Shown: positions 33,696 to 43,241 of the stretch, in pieces
Layout: each line of letters opens with the position of its first letter
Numbering within the stretch: position 1 is the first letter of the stretch
Source: Mesorhizobium qingshengii
Lineage (GTDB): Bacteria; Pseudomonadota; Alphaproteobacteria; Rhizobiales; Rhizobiaceae
NCBI RefSeq assembly: GCF_900103325.1
Contig: NZ_FMXM01000003.1
Span: forward strand, 62,001-126,000
Length of the DNA stretch: 64,000 bases
Reading direction: 5' to 3'
Made by a program: the position numbers and the translations under genes
Notes under the pieces: generated by a model
What the model was told of the DNA's origin: nothing
The model's input: only the letters and a program-made list of their open reading frames with translations
Database searches by the model: none

Positions 33696-35396
33696 TCAGG
33701 ACGCCGGGCCCGCCGGTGCGACCCCAAACAGGTCCTTGGCTTCCTCGGCCGTGTAGTAGCCAAGTCTGACATCCCGAGCGACCAGTTCACGGTCACGCTG
33801 TAGTGGATCGCCATAGCCGCCACCGCCCGGGGTGCCGACGCGCACGCGGTCGCCGGCCTTCAAGGCGATGTCTTGCTCCTTGGAGAGATGCGGCGGCACA
33901 TGTGCCTGGCCGTCGCGGAAGACTGTCACAGTGTTGACCGCGCCGTCCTTGCCGCCGAGCGCGCCTTGCGGACCGAAACGGCCGTGATCCATGACGAAGG
34001 AGGCGCGGGCGTCGCCACGCAGGATTTCGACCTCGTAGGCGAGGCCAAAACCGCCGCGATGCTTGCCGGCACCGCCCGAGCCCTCGCGCAAGGCATAGTG
34101 ACGGTAGAGCACGGGAAAGGCCTGTTCCATGATCTCGACCGGCGGCGACTTGGAGATGCCGATGGTCGAGCAGCCATTGGTCAGGCCGTCATGGTCGGCA
34201 TTGCCGCCGTAGCCGCCGCCGGAGATCTGGTACATGACGTAGTCGCGGCCGCGTGCCGGGTCGTTGCCGCCGAGCGCAAAATTGCCGCTGGAGCCGGCGG
34301 GAGCCGCCGTCACCTTGTCCGGCAGCGCCTGTACCATGGCCGCGAACACCGCCTCGGCGATGCGCTGCGACACTTCGGCGGCGCAGCCTGAAACCGGACG
34401 CGGATACTTGGCGTCGAGGAACGTGCCTTCCGGCCGCTTGACATCAAGCGGCTCGAAGGCGCCGGCGCTGATCGGCACATCCGGGAAAATATGACGCATG
34501 GCGAGATAGACCGAGGACAAGGTCGTCGCCAGCACGCTGTTCATCGGTCCGGCGCACGGCTTTGACGAGCCGGCGAAGTCGAAGGTCAGCGTGTCGCCCT
34601 GTTTCTCGACAGCGAGCGCGATGGTCAGCGGCTCGTTGACCACCCCGTCGGAATCGACAAACGCCTTGGAATGGTAGGTGCCGTCGGGGATGGCCGATAT
34701 GTTGGCGCGCATCTGTTCGGCTGCACGCCGGCGCAATTCGGCGATCGCCTCGACAACAGTTTCGTCACCGTAACGATCAAGGATTCCATTGAGCCGGTCC
34801 TGGCCGATGAGCAGCGCCGCGGCCTGGGCGCGGATGTCGCCGATGCGCTGGTCGGCGACGCGGATGTTGGAACAGATGATGGCGTAGATTTCGGGATCGA
34901 GCACGCCTTTCTTGAACAGTTTCACCGGTGGCAGCCGCAGGCCTTCCTGCTCGACCGCCGTCGCCGAAGCGGAAAACCCGCCTGGCACCGAGCCGCCAAT
35001 GTCGGGCCAATGGCCGGTGTTGGACAGCCAGCAGAAGATCTTTCCGTCTCTGTAGACCGGCATGGCGAAGCGCACATCCATCAGATGGGTGCCGCCGAGA
35101 TAGGGGTCGTTGACGATGTAGATGTCGCCTGGGTCCGGCGGCAGGCAGCGACCATCGGCGATCATCTCGATCACCGTCCTGGTCGAATACTGCATGACGC
35201 CGACAAACACCGGCAGGCCCTGGCTGCCTTGTGCGATCAGCGAGCCATCGACGGCCGAATATATGCCGTCGGAACGGTCATTGGCTTCGGCGATGACCGG
35301 TGAAAAGGCGGCACGCGAAAAGGTCAGATCCATCTCGTCGCAGACCTGTTGCAGGGCCGCCTGGAGGACCGACAGGGTGATGGCGTCGAGCTTCAT
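33696..35396 (-). CDS. hyuB: Hydantoinase B/oxoprolinase family protein
   Basis: B subunit of an ATP-dependent ring-opening amidase (N-methylhydantoinase/5-oxoprolinase/acetone carboxylase family), 566 residues. Family blocks: VCDEMDLTFSRAAFSPVIAEANDRSDGIY, YIVNDPYLGGTHLMDV, HWPDIGGSVPGGFS and GGGGYGDPLQRDRELVARDV at the C-terminus. Start ATG 35396 is 1 nt after the hyuA stop. The frame is open upstream into hyuA but only the ATG makes sense. The substrate cannot be told; 5-oxoproline, hydantoins and N-methylhydantoin are the known options. Confidence 0.94.
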   Translation of the reverse strand: MKLDAITLSVLQAALQQVCDEMDLTFSRAAFSPVIAEANDRSDGIYSAVDGSLIAQGSQGLPVFVGVMQYSTRTVIEMIADGRCLPPDPGDIYIVNDPYLGGTHLMDVRFAMPVYRDGKIFCWLSNTGHWPDIGGSVPGGFSASATAVEQEGLRLPPVKLFKKGVLDPEIYAIICSNIRVADQRIGDIRAQAAALLIGQDRLNGILDRYGDETVVEAIAELRRRAAEQMRANISAIPDGTYHSKAFVDSDGVVNEPLTIALAVEKQGDTLTFDFAGSSKPCAGPMNSVLATTLSSVYLAMRHIFPDVPISAGAFEPLDVKRPEGTFLDAKYPRPVSGCAAEVSQRIAEAVFAAMVQALPDKVTAAPAGSSGNFALGGNDPARGRDYVMYQISGGGYGGNADHDGLTNGCSTIGISKSPPVEIMEQAFPVLYRHYALREGSGGAGKHRGGFGLAYEVEILRGDARASFVMDHGRFGPQGALGGKDGAVNTVTVFRDGQAHVPPHLSKEQDIALKAGDRVRVGTPGGGGYGDPLQRDRELVARDVRLGYYTAEEAKDLFGVAPAGPAS

Positions 35397-35397
35397 C

Positions 35398-37482
35398 TCA
35401 GGCCTCGCCAATGTCGATGATGATGTTGCCGTCGGCGTCCGATCTTGCGCGGTCACCGGGTTCGAGCACGGTTGTGGCGTCCATCTGTTCGAGGATCGCC
35501 GGGCCTTCGATGACGGCGTCGAGCGGCAGCTTTTCGCGTGCGTAGACCGGCGTCTCGTGCCAGCGACCGCCATACCAGACCGGCCGGATCTCGCGCCGTG
35601 CCTCGTCGAGCGTCTTTGCGCGCCCCGCCGGGTCTATCAGCCGCGACAGGTCGATCGCCGGCCTGACACCGGTGACCGAGGTGTTGAGGTTGACCAGGTT
35701 GGCGCGGATTTCCGGTAGCTCGACCTTGAAGCGGGCGAAGTAGGCTTTCTCGAACAGAAGCTGCAGTTCGTTTCGGGTCATCGACGAGGACGGCAGCGGC
35801 ACGTTGATGATGTGCGTCTGGCCGACGAACTGCATGTCGGCGGAGTGGGTGACGCGGATCGTCTCCGGCTTCACCGCTTCCTTGCCGATCAGCTCTTCAC
35901 CTTCGTTTCGGTGCCGTTCCAATACGGCGTGAAGCTGGGCTTCGTCGAGCACAGCCACGGGCTGGTTGACCGTGTTGACGAAGTCATGGCGCAAGTCGGC
36001 GACGACGCAGCCGAGCGCGTTGGTGATGCCGGGCCGCGCCGGCACCAACACCTTCGGCAGGCCGAGTTCGCGCGCCAGGGCGGTGGCATGCAGCGGCCCG
36101 GCGCCGCCGAAGGCAAACAGCGCGAAATCGCGCGGGTCATGGCCGCGCGACACCGAGACCATGCGGATGGCACCGGCCATCTTCATGTTGCCGAGCCGCA
36201 GCACCGCGCCCGCCGCCTCGACGCCGGACAGGCCGGTCGCCTTGCCAATTTTGTCCTCGAAGATGCCGGTGACACGCTCGACAGTGACCGGATTTTCGAC
36301 CGCCAGCAGCTTCTTCGGCGCCAGCCGGCCGAGCACAAGGTTGGCGTCGGTGATGGTCGGCTCGAGGCCGCCGCGCCCGTAGCAGATCGGGCCGGGATTG
36401 GCGCCGGCACTTTCCGGGCCGATCTGGATCAGACCCGCCGCGTCGACGCGGGCGATCGAGCCGCCGCCGGCGCCCACAGTGTGCACCGCCACCATCGGCA
36501 CATGGATCGGCATCGCATATTCGATCTCGATCTCGTTCGACACCGCCGGCTCGGCGTTGCGGATCAGCGCCACGTCGGTCGAGGTGCCGCCCATGTCGTA
36601 GGTGACGAGGTTTTCGAAGCCGGCGCGCTTTCCGGTGTAGGCGGCGGCGATAACGCCGGAGGCCGGGCCCGACATGACCGTCTTGGCCGACTCACGTGTG
36701 ACGAAGCGGGCCGAGATCATGCCGCCATTGCCGTTCATGATCAGGAAGTCGCGGGCATAGCCTTTTGCCCCCAGCTCCTTGCGCAGCCGCTCGACATAGC
36801 GCTCGAGGATCGGCTGCACGGAGGCGTTGACCGAGGCGGTGACGCCGCGCTCGAATTCGCGCGCTTCCGACAGCAGCGCATGGCCCGCCGTGATGTAACC
36901 GTTCGGCCAGAGTTCGGCGGCGATCTCGGCGGCGCGCCGCTCATGCGCCGGGTTGGCGTAGGAATGCAGGAAATGGATGACGAGGGATTCGCAGCCGGCC
37001 GCGATCAGCATCTTCACCGCCTCGCGCATCTCGGCCTCATCGAGCGGTGTGCGTACGGTCCCGGAGGCCTCGACGCGCTCCGACGCTTCGAGCCTGAGAT
37101 TGCGCGGAATGATCGGCAGGAAGCTGCCGGTCATGCCATAGGCCTGCGGCCGTGTGCGCCGGCCAAGCTCGATCACGTCGCGAAAACCGCGCGTGGTGAT
37201 CATGCCGGTTTTCGCCAGCCGGCGTTCCAGCACCGCATTGGTGGTGGTGGTTGTGCCGTGCACGATGAGGTCGATGCCATCGATCGGAAATCCGGTGGCG
37301 CCGAGCGCCGAAACGACGCCGAACGCCTGGTTGTCGACCGTGGTCGGGGTCTTGGCGATATGCACCCGGCCACCGTCGCGGCCATCGATCAGGAGCAGGT
37401 CGGTGAAGGTTCCGCCGACATCGATGCCGGCGACGACGCTGCCCAGGGAATCCGGCGGCTGCACCGAAAAATTCTCTTTCAT
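35398..37482 (-). CDS. hyuA: Hydantoinase A/oxoprolinase family protein
   Basis: A subunit (ATP-binding, ASKHA-type fold), 694 residues. Signature GIDVGGTFTDLLLIDGRDG at about 18-36, HGTTTTTNAVLERR, MNGNGGMISARFVTRESAKTVMSGPASG, YDMGGTSTDVALI and the FGGAGPLHATALARELGL block are all present. It is coupled to hyuB. Divergent from the ferredoxin reductase across 220 nt that contains a GTATAC dyad. Confidence 0.95.
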   Translation of the reverse strand: MKENFSVQPPDSLGSVVAGIDVGGTFTDLLLIDGRDGGRVHIAKTPTTVDNQAFGVVSALGATGFPIDGIDLIVHGTTTTTNAVLERRLAKTGMITTRGFRDVIELGRRTRPQAYGMTGSFLPIIPRNLRLEASERVEASGTVRTPLDEAEMREAVKMLIAAGCESLVIHFLHSYANPAHERRAAEIAAELWPNGYITAGHALLSEAREFERGVTASVNASVQPILERYVERLRKELGAKGYARDFLIMNGNGGMISARFVTRESAKTVMSGPASGVIAAAYTGKRAGFENLVTYDMGGTSTDVALIRNAEPAVSNEIEIEYAMPIHVPMVAVHTVGAGGGSIARVDAAGLIQIGPESAGANPGPICYGRGGLEPTITDANLVLGRLAPKKLLAVENPVTVERVTGIFEDKIGKATGLSGVEAAGAVLRLGNMKMAGAIRMVSVSRGHDPRDFALFAFGGAGPLHATALARELGLPKVLVPARPGITNALGCVVADLRHDFVNTVNQPVAVLDEAQLHAVLERHRNEGEELIGKEAVKPETIRVTHSADMQFVGQTHIINVPLPSSSMTRNELQLLFEKAYFARFKVELPEIRANLVNLNTSVTGVRPAIDLSRLIDPAGRAKTLDEARREIRPVWYGGRWHETPVYAREKLPLDAVIEGPAILEQMDATTVLEPGDRARSDADGNIIIDIGEA

Positions 37483-37564
37483 TGTCGAAACCCGAAATGC
37501 CCGGACTACGGATATGGCACAGTTTGGAAAGGTGTTTCGCGGCGGTATCTTGACGCAAATATCG

Positions 37565-37576
37565 TTTGTATACTAA
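37565..37576. promoter_or_regulatory. GTATAC dyad between hyuA and fpr
   Basis: TTTGTATACTAA (37565-37576) contains the palindrome GTATAC in an AT-rich stretch of the divergent promoter region. FCD-type GntR regulators often bind TTGTATACAA-like sites, so it is a weak operator candidate. Only 6 bp are perfectly symmetric. Confidence 0.3.
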
Positions 37577-37702
37577 TAAATTCCGGACACAAGAGCTTAC
37601 GCTTCGGAGTGTGCGAGCGGCACGCTGGAACCTGAATGGTTCGGGCGCGCAGGAAAAGGTTTGGTGCCCGCGCCCGCGGGTTGGGCCAGAAGGTTGGATT
37701 TG

Positions 37703-38530
37703 ATGAACACCACATCCGCGCTCAACATCGCCGGCGCCCGTCCATTGCAATTCCCGATCCCCGCCAATGTCTATGCCGAAACCGTCGTCTCGGTGAAGCA
37801 CTATACCGACCGGCTGTTCTCGTTCCGCATCACCCGTCCGCAATCGCTGCGCTTCCGGTCCGGCGAATTCGTCATGATCGGCCTGCCCAATGCCGAGAAG
37901 CCGGTGTACCGCGCCTATTCGGTGGCGAGCCCGGCCTGGGACGACGAGCTGGAATTCTTCTCGATCAAGGTGCCGGACGGCCCGCTGACCTCGGAACTGC
38001 AGAAGATCCAGGTTGGCGATACCGTCATCATGCGCCAGAAGTCGACCGGCACGCTGGTGCTGGACGCACTGACGCCCGCAAAGCGCCTGTTCATGATCTC
38101 GACCGGCACCGGCATCGCGCCTTTCGCCAGCCTGCTGCGCGACCCCGACACCTATGAGAAGTTCGAGCAGGTCATCCTGACCCACACCTGCCGCGACGTT
38201 GCCGAACTCACCTACGGCCAGGAGCTGGTCGCGGCGCTCGAAAGCGACCCGCTGATCGGCGAACTGACCGGCGGTCGCGTCACCCTCTACAATTCGACGA
38301 CCCGCGAAGAGTCGGCATGCATGGGCCGCATCACCGCGCTGATCGGCTCCGGCAAGTTCTACAGTGATCTCGGCATCGACAAGCTCAATCCGGAAACCGA
38401 CCGCATCATGATCTGCGGCTCGATGCACATGCTCAAGGACGTCAAGGAACTGGCCGAGAGCCTTGGTTTCGAGGAGGGCTCGCTCAGCCACCCGGCGAGC
38501 TTCGTAGTGGAGCGTGCCTTCGTCGGCTGA
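37703..38530 (+). CDS. fpr: Ferredoxin/flavodoxin-NADP(+) reductase
   Basis: FAD-dependent reductase of 275 residues exchanging electrons between NADPH and ferredoxin or flavodoxin. FAD motif RAYSVASP (with PVY before it), the NADP pyrophosphate motif STGTGIAPFASLLRDP and CGSMHMLKDVKEL are conserved. It ends SFVVERAFVG, the typical C-terminus of bacterial subclass I Fpr in rhizobia. ATG 37703 has GAAGG upstream. It appears to be a single-gene unit. Confidence 0.95.
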   Translation: MNTTSALNIAGARPLQFPIPANVYAETVVSVKHYTDRLFSFRITRPQSLRFRSGEFVMIGLPNAEKPVYRAYSVASPAWDDELEFFSIKVPDGPLTSELQKIQVGDTVIMRQKSTGTLVLDALTPAKRLFMISTGTGIAPFASLLRDPDTYEKFEQVILTHTCRDVAELTYGQELVAALESDPLIGELTGGRVTLYNSTTREESACMGRITALIGSGKFYSDLGIDKLNPETDRIMICGSMHMLKDVKELAESLGFEEGSLSHPASFVVERAFVG

Positions 38531-38555
38531 GACCCGGTCGCATCGTTCCAGGAAC

Positions 38556-38581
38556 GGTTTTTGACCATACGGTCAAAAACC
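38556..38581. promoter_or_regulatory. Perfect palindrome between fpr and deoC
   Basis: GGTTTTTGACC and GGTCAAAAACC form an 11-bp perfect inverted repeat around ATAC. It lies 26 nt after the fpr stop and 103 nt before deoC. The TGACCATACGGTCA core looks like a dimeric operator, but a weak terminator of fpr is possible because the stem is symmetrical. Confidence 0.5.
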
Positions 38582-38683
38582 AGCTGCCTTGGCGACCTTT
38601 TTCCGCTATTGGTGCCCGAAGGACTCGTGAAGTACGACTTCGCGGGCTATCCTCGGCATGACCGCTGAACAAAGGGGCAGGAG

Positions 38684-39739
38684 ATGAGCAGCACAATCCG
38701 CGAAGCCGAGCTCGGTGCCAGCGCATCCAAGGTGACGCCGCTGCCGGCGCGTGCCGCCGCCAATACTCCCGTGCCGCAGGACCATCGCATCGCGCGCAAT
38801 CCCGGCATGAAGCTCGACCTCGGCTTCATGGAATCGATGCGCAACGTCAACCGCTCGGCGCTCGAACGCCGAGTCGCGAGCCTGACCAAGCGGCGCTCGA
38901 TCAAGGCCGACAACCAGGCGGCATGGCTGTTGCGCGCCGTCGCCTGCATGGATTTGACGACGCTGAATTCCAACGACACCGAAGAGCGCGTACGCCGGCT
39001 TTGCGCCAAGGCGATCAACCCGTTCCGTCGCGACATCGTCGAGGAGCTCGGCATTGCAGGTGAAATCATCCGGCCGGCCGCGGTCTGTGTCTATCATCCC
39101 TTCGTCGCCGCCGCCGTCGAGGCCGTGCGCGGCACCGGCATTCATGTCGCCGCGGTTTCCACCGCCTTTCCGCACGGCCTTGCGCCGCTGTCCACCCGCC
39201 TGCAGGAAATCGAGGCTTCGGTGAAGGACGGCGCCGACGAGATCGACGTCGTCATTCCGCGCGGTCTGGTGTTCGGGGCCAAGTGGCGGGAGCTCTACAA
39301 TGAGATTGTCTCGATGCGCGCCGCCTGCGGCGACGCGCATCTGAAGGTCATTCTCGGCACCGGCGACCTCGCCACGCTGCGCAATGTCATGCTGGCCTCG
39401 ATGGTGGCGATGATGGCCGGCGCTGACTTCATCAAGACCTCGACCGGCAAGGAAAGCGTCAATGCGACGCTGCCCGTTGGGCTGGCCATGGTGCGCGCCA
39501 TCCGCGCCTATTTCGAGGAGACCGGCCATCTCATCGGCTTCAAGCCGGCGGGCGGCATTTCCACGGCGAAGGCCTCGCTCGACTGGCTGGTGCTGATGAA
39601 GGAAGAACTCGGCCGGCCGTGGCTGGAGCCGGAGCTGTTCCGCTTCGGCGCCTCGAGCCTTTTGACCGACATCGAGCGCCAGCTCGAGCATCATCTGACC
39701 GGCCACTATTCGGCCAATCATCGCCACGCGATGGCTTGA
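38684..39739 (+). CDS. deoC: Deoxyribose-phosphate aldolase
   Basis: Class I aldolase splitting 2-deoxyribose-5-phosphate into glyceraldehyde-3-phosphate and acetaldehyde. At 351 residues it is the longer alphaproteobacterial/eukaryote-like DERA. The Schiff-base lysine is K251 in GADFIKTSTGK; D188 (DEIDVVIPRG) and K287 (IGFKPAGGI) complete the catalytic set. AGGGGCAGGAG precedes ATG 38684. The aldehyde dehydrogenase immediately downstream could oxidise the acetaldehyde. Confidence 0.95.
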   Translation: MSSTIREAELGASASKVTPLPARAAANTPVPQDHRIARNPGMKLDLGFMESMRNVNRSALERRVASLTKRRSIKADNQAAWLLRAVACMDLTTLNSNDTEERVRRLCAKAINPFRRDIVEELGIAGEIIRPAAVCVYHPFVAAAVEAVRGTGIHVAAVSTAFPHGLAPLSTRLQEIEASVKDGADEIDVVIPRGLVFGAKWRELYNEIVSMRAACGDAHLKVILGTGDLATLRNVMLASMVAMMAGADFIKTSTGKESVNATLPVGLAMVRAIRAYFEETGHLIGFKPAGGISTAKASLDWLVLMKEELGRPWLEPELFRFGASSLLTDIERQLEHHLTGHYSANHRHAMA

Positions 39740-39745
39740 GCAACC

Positions 39746-39796
39746 CACCCCGATCGGCTTTGCCGATCGACCCACCCCACGAGGGGGAGGGTGAAG
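39746..39796. repeat. Partial REP-like element carrying the ALDH ribosome site
   Basis: CGATCGGC-TTT-GCCGATCG (39751-39769) is a perfect hairpin followed by CCCACCCCACGAGGGGGAGGGTG, resembling the repeat near 24230. The AAGGAGG ribosome site of the ALDH gene lies at its right edge. Confidence 0.6.
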
Positions 39797-39806
39797 GAGG
39801 CACCTG

Positions 39807-42179
39807 ATGAACATTCTCGACCGCTATCACGCCATGGACTACGGCCCGGCGCCGGAGGCTCGCAATGAGGCCGATGCGTGGCTTGCCGCGCGCGATTTCG
39901 GCAAGGCGCTGTTCATCGGCGGCGACTGGAAGGCCGCTTCCGGCGGCAAGACCTTCGAGACCAGCGAGCCCTCTTCCGGCAAACTGCTGGCCAAGGTGTC
40001 CGACGCCAATGCCGCCGATATCGACGCGGCGGTTGCGGCCGCCACCAAGGCGCTGCCGAAATGGTCGGCCTCCTCCTGCTATCAACGCGCCAAAGTTCTC
40101 TACGCCATCGGCCGCGCCATGCAGCGTCATCAGCGCCTGTTCGCGGTGCTTGAGACAATCGACAACGGCAAGCCGATCCGCGAAAGCCGCGACATCGACG
40201 TGCCGCTGGCCATCCGCCATTTCATCCACCATGCCGGCTGGGCGCAGGCACTGGACAGGGATTTCCCCGGCCAAAAGGGCGTCGGCGTCGTCGGCCAGAT
40301 CATCCCGTGGAATTTTCCGCTGTTGATGTTGGCCTGGAAGATCGCGCCGGCGCTCGCCGCCGGCTGCACCGTGGTGCTGAAGCCGGCCGAGTTCACGCCG
40401 CTCACCGCCATCCTGTTTGCCGAGATCTGCGAGCGCGCCGGCGTGCCGAAAGGCGTCGTCAACATCGTCCAGGGCGGCCCGGAAGCGGGCGCGGCAATCG
40501 TCAACCATCCCGGCATCCAGAAGATCGCCTTCACCGGTTCGTCCGAGGTCGGCAAGATCATCCGCAAGGCGACCGCCGGGTCGGGCAAGAAGCTGTCGCT
40601 CGAGCTCGGCGGCAAGTCGGCCTTCATCGTCTTCGAGGACGCCGATCTCGACAGCGCCGTCGAGGGCCTGGTCGATGGCATCTGGTTCAACCAGGGCCAG
40701 GTTTGCTGCGCCGGCTCGCGGCTGCTGGTGCAGGAAGGCATTGCCGAGGCCTTGATCGCCAAGGTCAAGACGCGGATGAGCCGGCTGCGCGTCGGCAGCC
40801 CGCTCGACAAGAACACCGATATCGGCCCGCTGGTCGACTTGACACAGCTCGACCGGGTCAAGGGCCTGGTCGCCGAAGGCGCCAGACAGGGCGCCATCTG
40901 CTGGCAACCGGATGCCGCGCTGCCATCTTCCGGCTACTACCACCTGCCGACTCTCGCCACCGGTGTTTCGCCGGCTAATATCCTTGCACAGGAGGAAGTT
41001 TTCGGCCCGGTTCTGGCCACCATGACCTTCCGCAACACCGAGGAAGCGATCGAACTCGCCAACAACACGCGCTATGGGCTCGCCGCCTCGGTGTGGAGTG
41101 AGAACGTCAATCTTGCCCTGCACGTCGCGCCGCAATTGAAGGCCGGCGTCGTCTGGGTCAACGGCACCAACATGTTCGACGCCGCCTGCGGCTTCGGCGG
41201 TTATCGCGAGAGCGGCTTCGGCCGTGAGGGCGGGCGCGAAGGCATGTTCGAATATCTCTCGGCAAAGCTGCCGCTCGGCCCGGTGATCAAACCGGCGACG
41301 CTCTCGGCGCAACCTGCCGAGCAGTCGGACGGCGACGCTATCGACCGCACAGCCAAGCTGTTCATCGGCGGCAAGCAGGTGCGGCCGGATGGCAATTATT
41401 CGCTGGCGATTGCCACCGCCAAGGGCAAGCTGGCCGGCGAAGTGGGCCTCGGCAGCCGCAAGGATATCCGCGACGCCGTGTCCGCCGCCCGCGCCTGCAA
41501 GGGCTGGCCGGAAGCGACCGCCTACAACCGTTCCCAGGTGCTCTACTACCTGGCCGAAAATCTTTCCGGCCGCGCGGGCGAGTTTGCCGCCCGCCTCACC
41601 GAGCTGACCGGCGCCAGCGCCAAGGCAGCGCGCGACGAGGTCGACCAGTCGATCGAACGGCTGTTCCTCTATGCCGGTCTTGCCGACAAGTTCGAGGGAC
41701 GCGTGCACCAGCCGCCGGCTCGCACCGTGACGCTGGCGCTGCACGAGCCTGTCGGCGTCGTCGGCATCGTCGCGCCCGACACCTCGCCCCTGCTCGGCCT
41801 GATCTCACTGGTCGCACCGGCGCTGGCCATGGGCAATACCGTGGTCGCCGTGCCTTCGGAGCGCCACCCGCTGCTGGCCACCGACCTCTACCAGGTCATC
41901 GAATATTCCGACGTCCCGGCCGGCGCCATCAACATCGTCACCGGCCGCAGCGCCGAGCTTGCCAGCGTGCTGGCCAAGCATGACGATGTCGACGGGCTAT
42001 GGGTGTTCGCCGATGCCGACACCTGCGCCAAGGCGGAAGCCGAGTCCATCGGCAACCTCAAGCGCGTCTGGAGCGGCAATGGCCGCGGCCTCGACTGGGC
42101 GTCCGACGAGGCAGCCGGCGACGCCTTCCTGCGCCGCGCCGTCGAAGTGAAGAATGTCTGGGTGCCTTACGGAGACTGA
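39807..42179 (+). CDS. Two-domain aldehyde dehydrogenase (ALDH16-like)
   Basis: NAD(P)-dependent aldehyde oxidation. The 790-residue protein has a full ALDH domain (about 1-490) and a second, shorter ALDH-like domain (about 510-790). Domain 1 has IIPWNFPLLMLAWK, the general base E266 in LELGGK and nucleophile C300 in NQGQVCCAGS. Domain 2 keeps Rossmann-like parts (VGVVGIVAPDTSPLLGL, AINIVTGRSAEL) but has no catalytic Cys context, a hallmark of ALDH16. Bacterial ALDH16 enzymes of similar length are active through domain 1. It lies 67 nt after deoC, in the same direction. Confidence 0.92.
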   Translation: MNILDRYHAMDYGPAPEARNEADAWLAARDFGKALFIGGDWKAASGGKTFETSEPSSGKLLAKVSDANAADIDAAVAAATKALPKWSASSCYQRAKVLYAIGRAMQRHQRLFAVLETIDNGKPIRESRDIDVPLAIRHFIHHAGWAQALDRDFPGQKGVGVVGQIIPWNFPLLMLAWKIAPALAAGCTVVLKPAEFTPLTAILFAEICERAGVPKGVVNIVQGGPEAGAAIVNHPGIQKIAFTGSSEVGKIIRKATAGSGKKLSLELGGKSAFIVFEDADLDSAVEGLVDGIWFNQGQVCCAGSRLLVQEGIAEALIAKVKTRMSRLRVGSPLDKNTDIGPLVDLTQLDRVKGLVAEGARQGAICWQPDAALPSSGYYHLPTLATGVSPANILAQEEVFGPVLATMTFRNTEEAIELANNTRYGLAASVWSENVNLALHVAPQLKAGVVWVNGTNMFDAACGFGGYRESGFGREGGREGMFEYLSAKLPLGPVIKPATLSAQPAEQSDGDAIDRTAKLFIGGKQVRPDGNYSLAIATAKGKLAGEVGLGSRKDIRDAVSAARACKGWPEATAYNRSQVLYYLAENLSGRAGEFAARLTELTGASAKAARDEVDQSIERLFLYAGLADKFEGRVHQPPARTVTLALHEPVGVVGIVAPDTSPLLGLISLVAPALAMGNTVVAVPSERHPLLATDLYQVIEYSDVPAGAINIVTGRSAELASVLAKHDDVDGLWVFADADTCAKAEAESIGNLKRVWSGNGRGLDWASDEAAGDAFLRRAVEVKNVWVPYGD

Positions 42180-42180
42180 T

Positions 42181-42252
42181 GCATGCCGCCCAAAAGCGTG
42201 CCCCCCGGGCTTGACCCGAGGGTGCGTAGCGGTTTTGGGGGCACCGACATGC
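42181..42252. repeat. Rhizobial palindromic repeat after the ALDH gene
   Basis: Outer arms GCATG (42181) and CATGC (42252), with inner CCCAAAAGCG and GCGGTTTTGGG, enclosing CCCCCCGGGCTTGACCCGAGGG. The GCATGCCGCCCAAAA...GGTTTTGGG...GACATGC pattern is a common intergenic repeat in Mesorhizobium. About 230 nt of mostly featureless sequence follows before the SDR gene. Confidence 0.7.
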
Positions 42253-42483
42253 ATGGAAACAAACAGCGAAAGCGGGTCGAGCCCTTTGAGCGTTTGTACG
42301 CAGCTGTCGACATGGTGATCGTGTTCGGGCTTGACGCCCGGATGCGTGTTCTTTAACGAGAAAAAACATCTTTATCTGTGGGATGGCAGTGGCACAGGCC
42401 GCACAATGGCGTCCGACTGGCACATGACGCCTTGGCCAACTGCCGATAAACCCGAACGATCCAAAGCGGGCGAGGAGAACAGC

Positions 42484-43215
42484 ATGGCGGATCTGGCAGG
42501 CAAGATCGTTGTCGTCACGGCAGCGGCGCAAGGCATCGGCAAGGCGAGCGCGCTGGCCTTCGCCAAGGCAGGTGCTGTCGTCTACGCCACCGACATCAAC
42601 GAAGCGCTGCTGGCGGAGCTCGCCAAGACGTCGGGCATCAAGACCCGCAAGCTCGATGTGCTCAACGACGAGGCGGTCAACGCTGCCTTTGCCGAGATCG
42701 GCAAGGTCGATGTGCTGTTCAACTGCGCCGGCTTCGTCCATTCGGGCTCGATCCTCGAAATGAAGGACGCCGATCTCGATTTTGCCTTCAACCTCAACGT
42801 CCGCGCCATGATCCGCACTATAAGGGCCGTGCTGCCCGGCATGCTGGACCGCGGTGACGGCTCGATCATCAACATGTCGTCGGTTGCCGGCGCCGGCAAG
42901 GGCGTGCCCAACCGGTTCGCCTATGGCGTCACCAAGGCCGCCGTCATCGGCCTGACCAAGGCGATCGCCGCCGACTATGTCGGCAAGGGCATACGCTGCA
43001 ACGCCATCTGCCCCGGCACGGTCGAGAGCCCGTCGCTGCAGGACCGCATGCATGCGCAGGGGGATTACGAAGCCGCCCGCGCCGCCTTCATCGCCCGCCA
43101 GCCGATGGGCCGGCTCGGCACGCCGGAGGAAATCGCCGATCTGGCCGTCTATCTGGCCGGTGCCACCTATACGTCCGGACAGGCCTATAATATCGACGGC
43201 GGCTGGTCGATCTGA
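42484..43215 (+). CDS. SDR dehydrogenase, 2-keto-3-deoxy-L-fuconate dehydrogenase-like
   Basis: Classical SDR of 243 residues, NAD-type: TAAAQGIGK (12-20), Asp37 after strand 2 (YATDINE), NCAG (80-83), catalytic S132/S133, Y147 and K151. The FNLNVRAMIRTIRAVLPGML and IAARQPMGRLGTPEEIADLAVYLA-like stretches resemble BDH2 and L-fuconate-pathway dehydrogenases. It lies 26 nt upstream of a fumarylacetoacetase-fold hydrolase, the pairing expected for the diketo-hydrolase route. ATG 42484 has GAGGAG upstream. Confidence 0.9.
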   Translation: MADLAGKIVVVTAAAQGIGKASALAFAKAGAVVYATDINEALLAELAKTSGIKTRKLDVLNDEAVNAAFAEIGKVDVLFNCAGFVHSGSILEMKDADLDFAFNLNVRAMIRTIRAVLPGMLDRGDGSIINMSSVAGAGKGVPNRFAYGVTKAAVIGLTKAIAADYVGKGIRCNAICPGTVESPSLQDRMHAQGDYEAARAAFIARQPMGRLGTPEEIADLAVYLAGATYTSGQAYNIDGGWSI

Positions 43216-43241
43216 ACCAATCTGACTGAGGAGACCATTAC

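Noticed and set aside
35812..37635. 607-codon plus-strand frame opposite hyuA
   Set aside because: Shadow of a strongly conserved gene; runs past its promoter without a start signal.
39540..41744. 734-codon minus-strand frame opposite the ALDH gene
   Set aside because: Antisense shadow; composition bias only.
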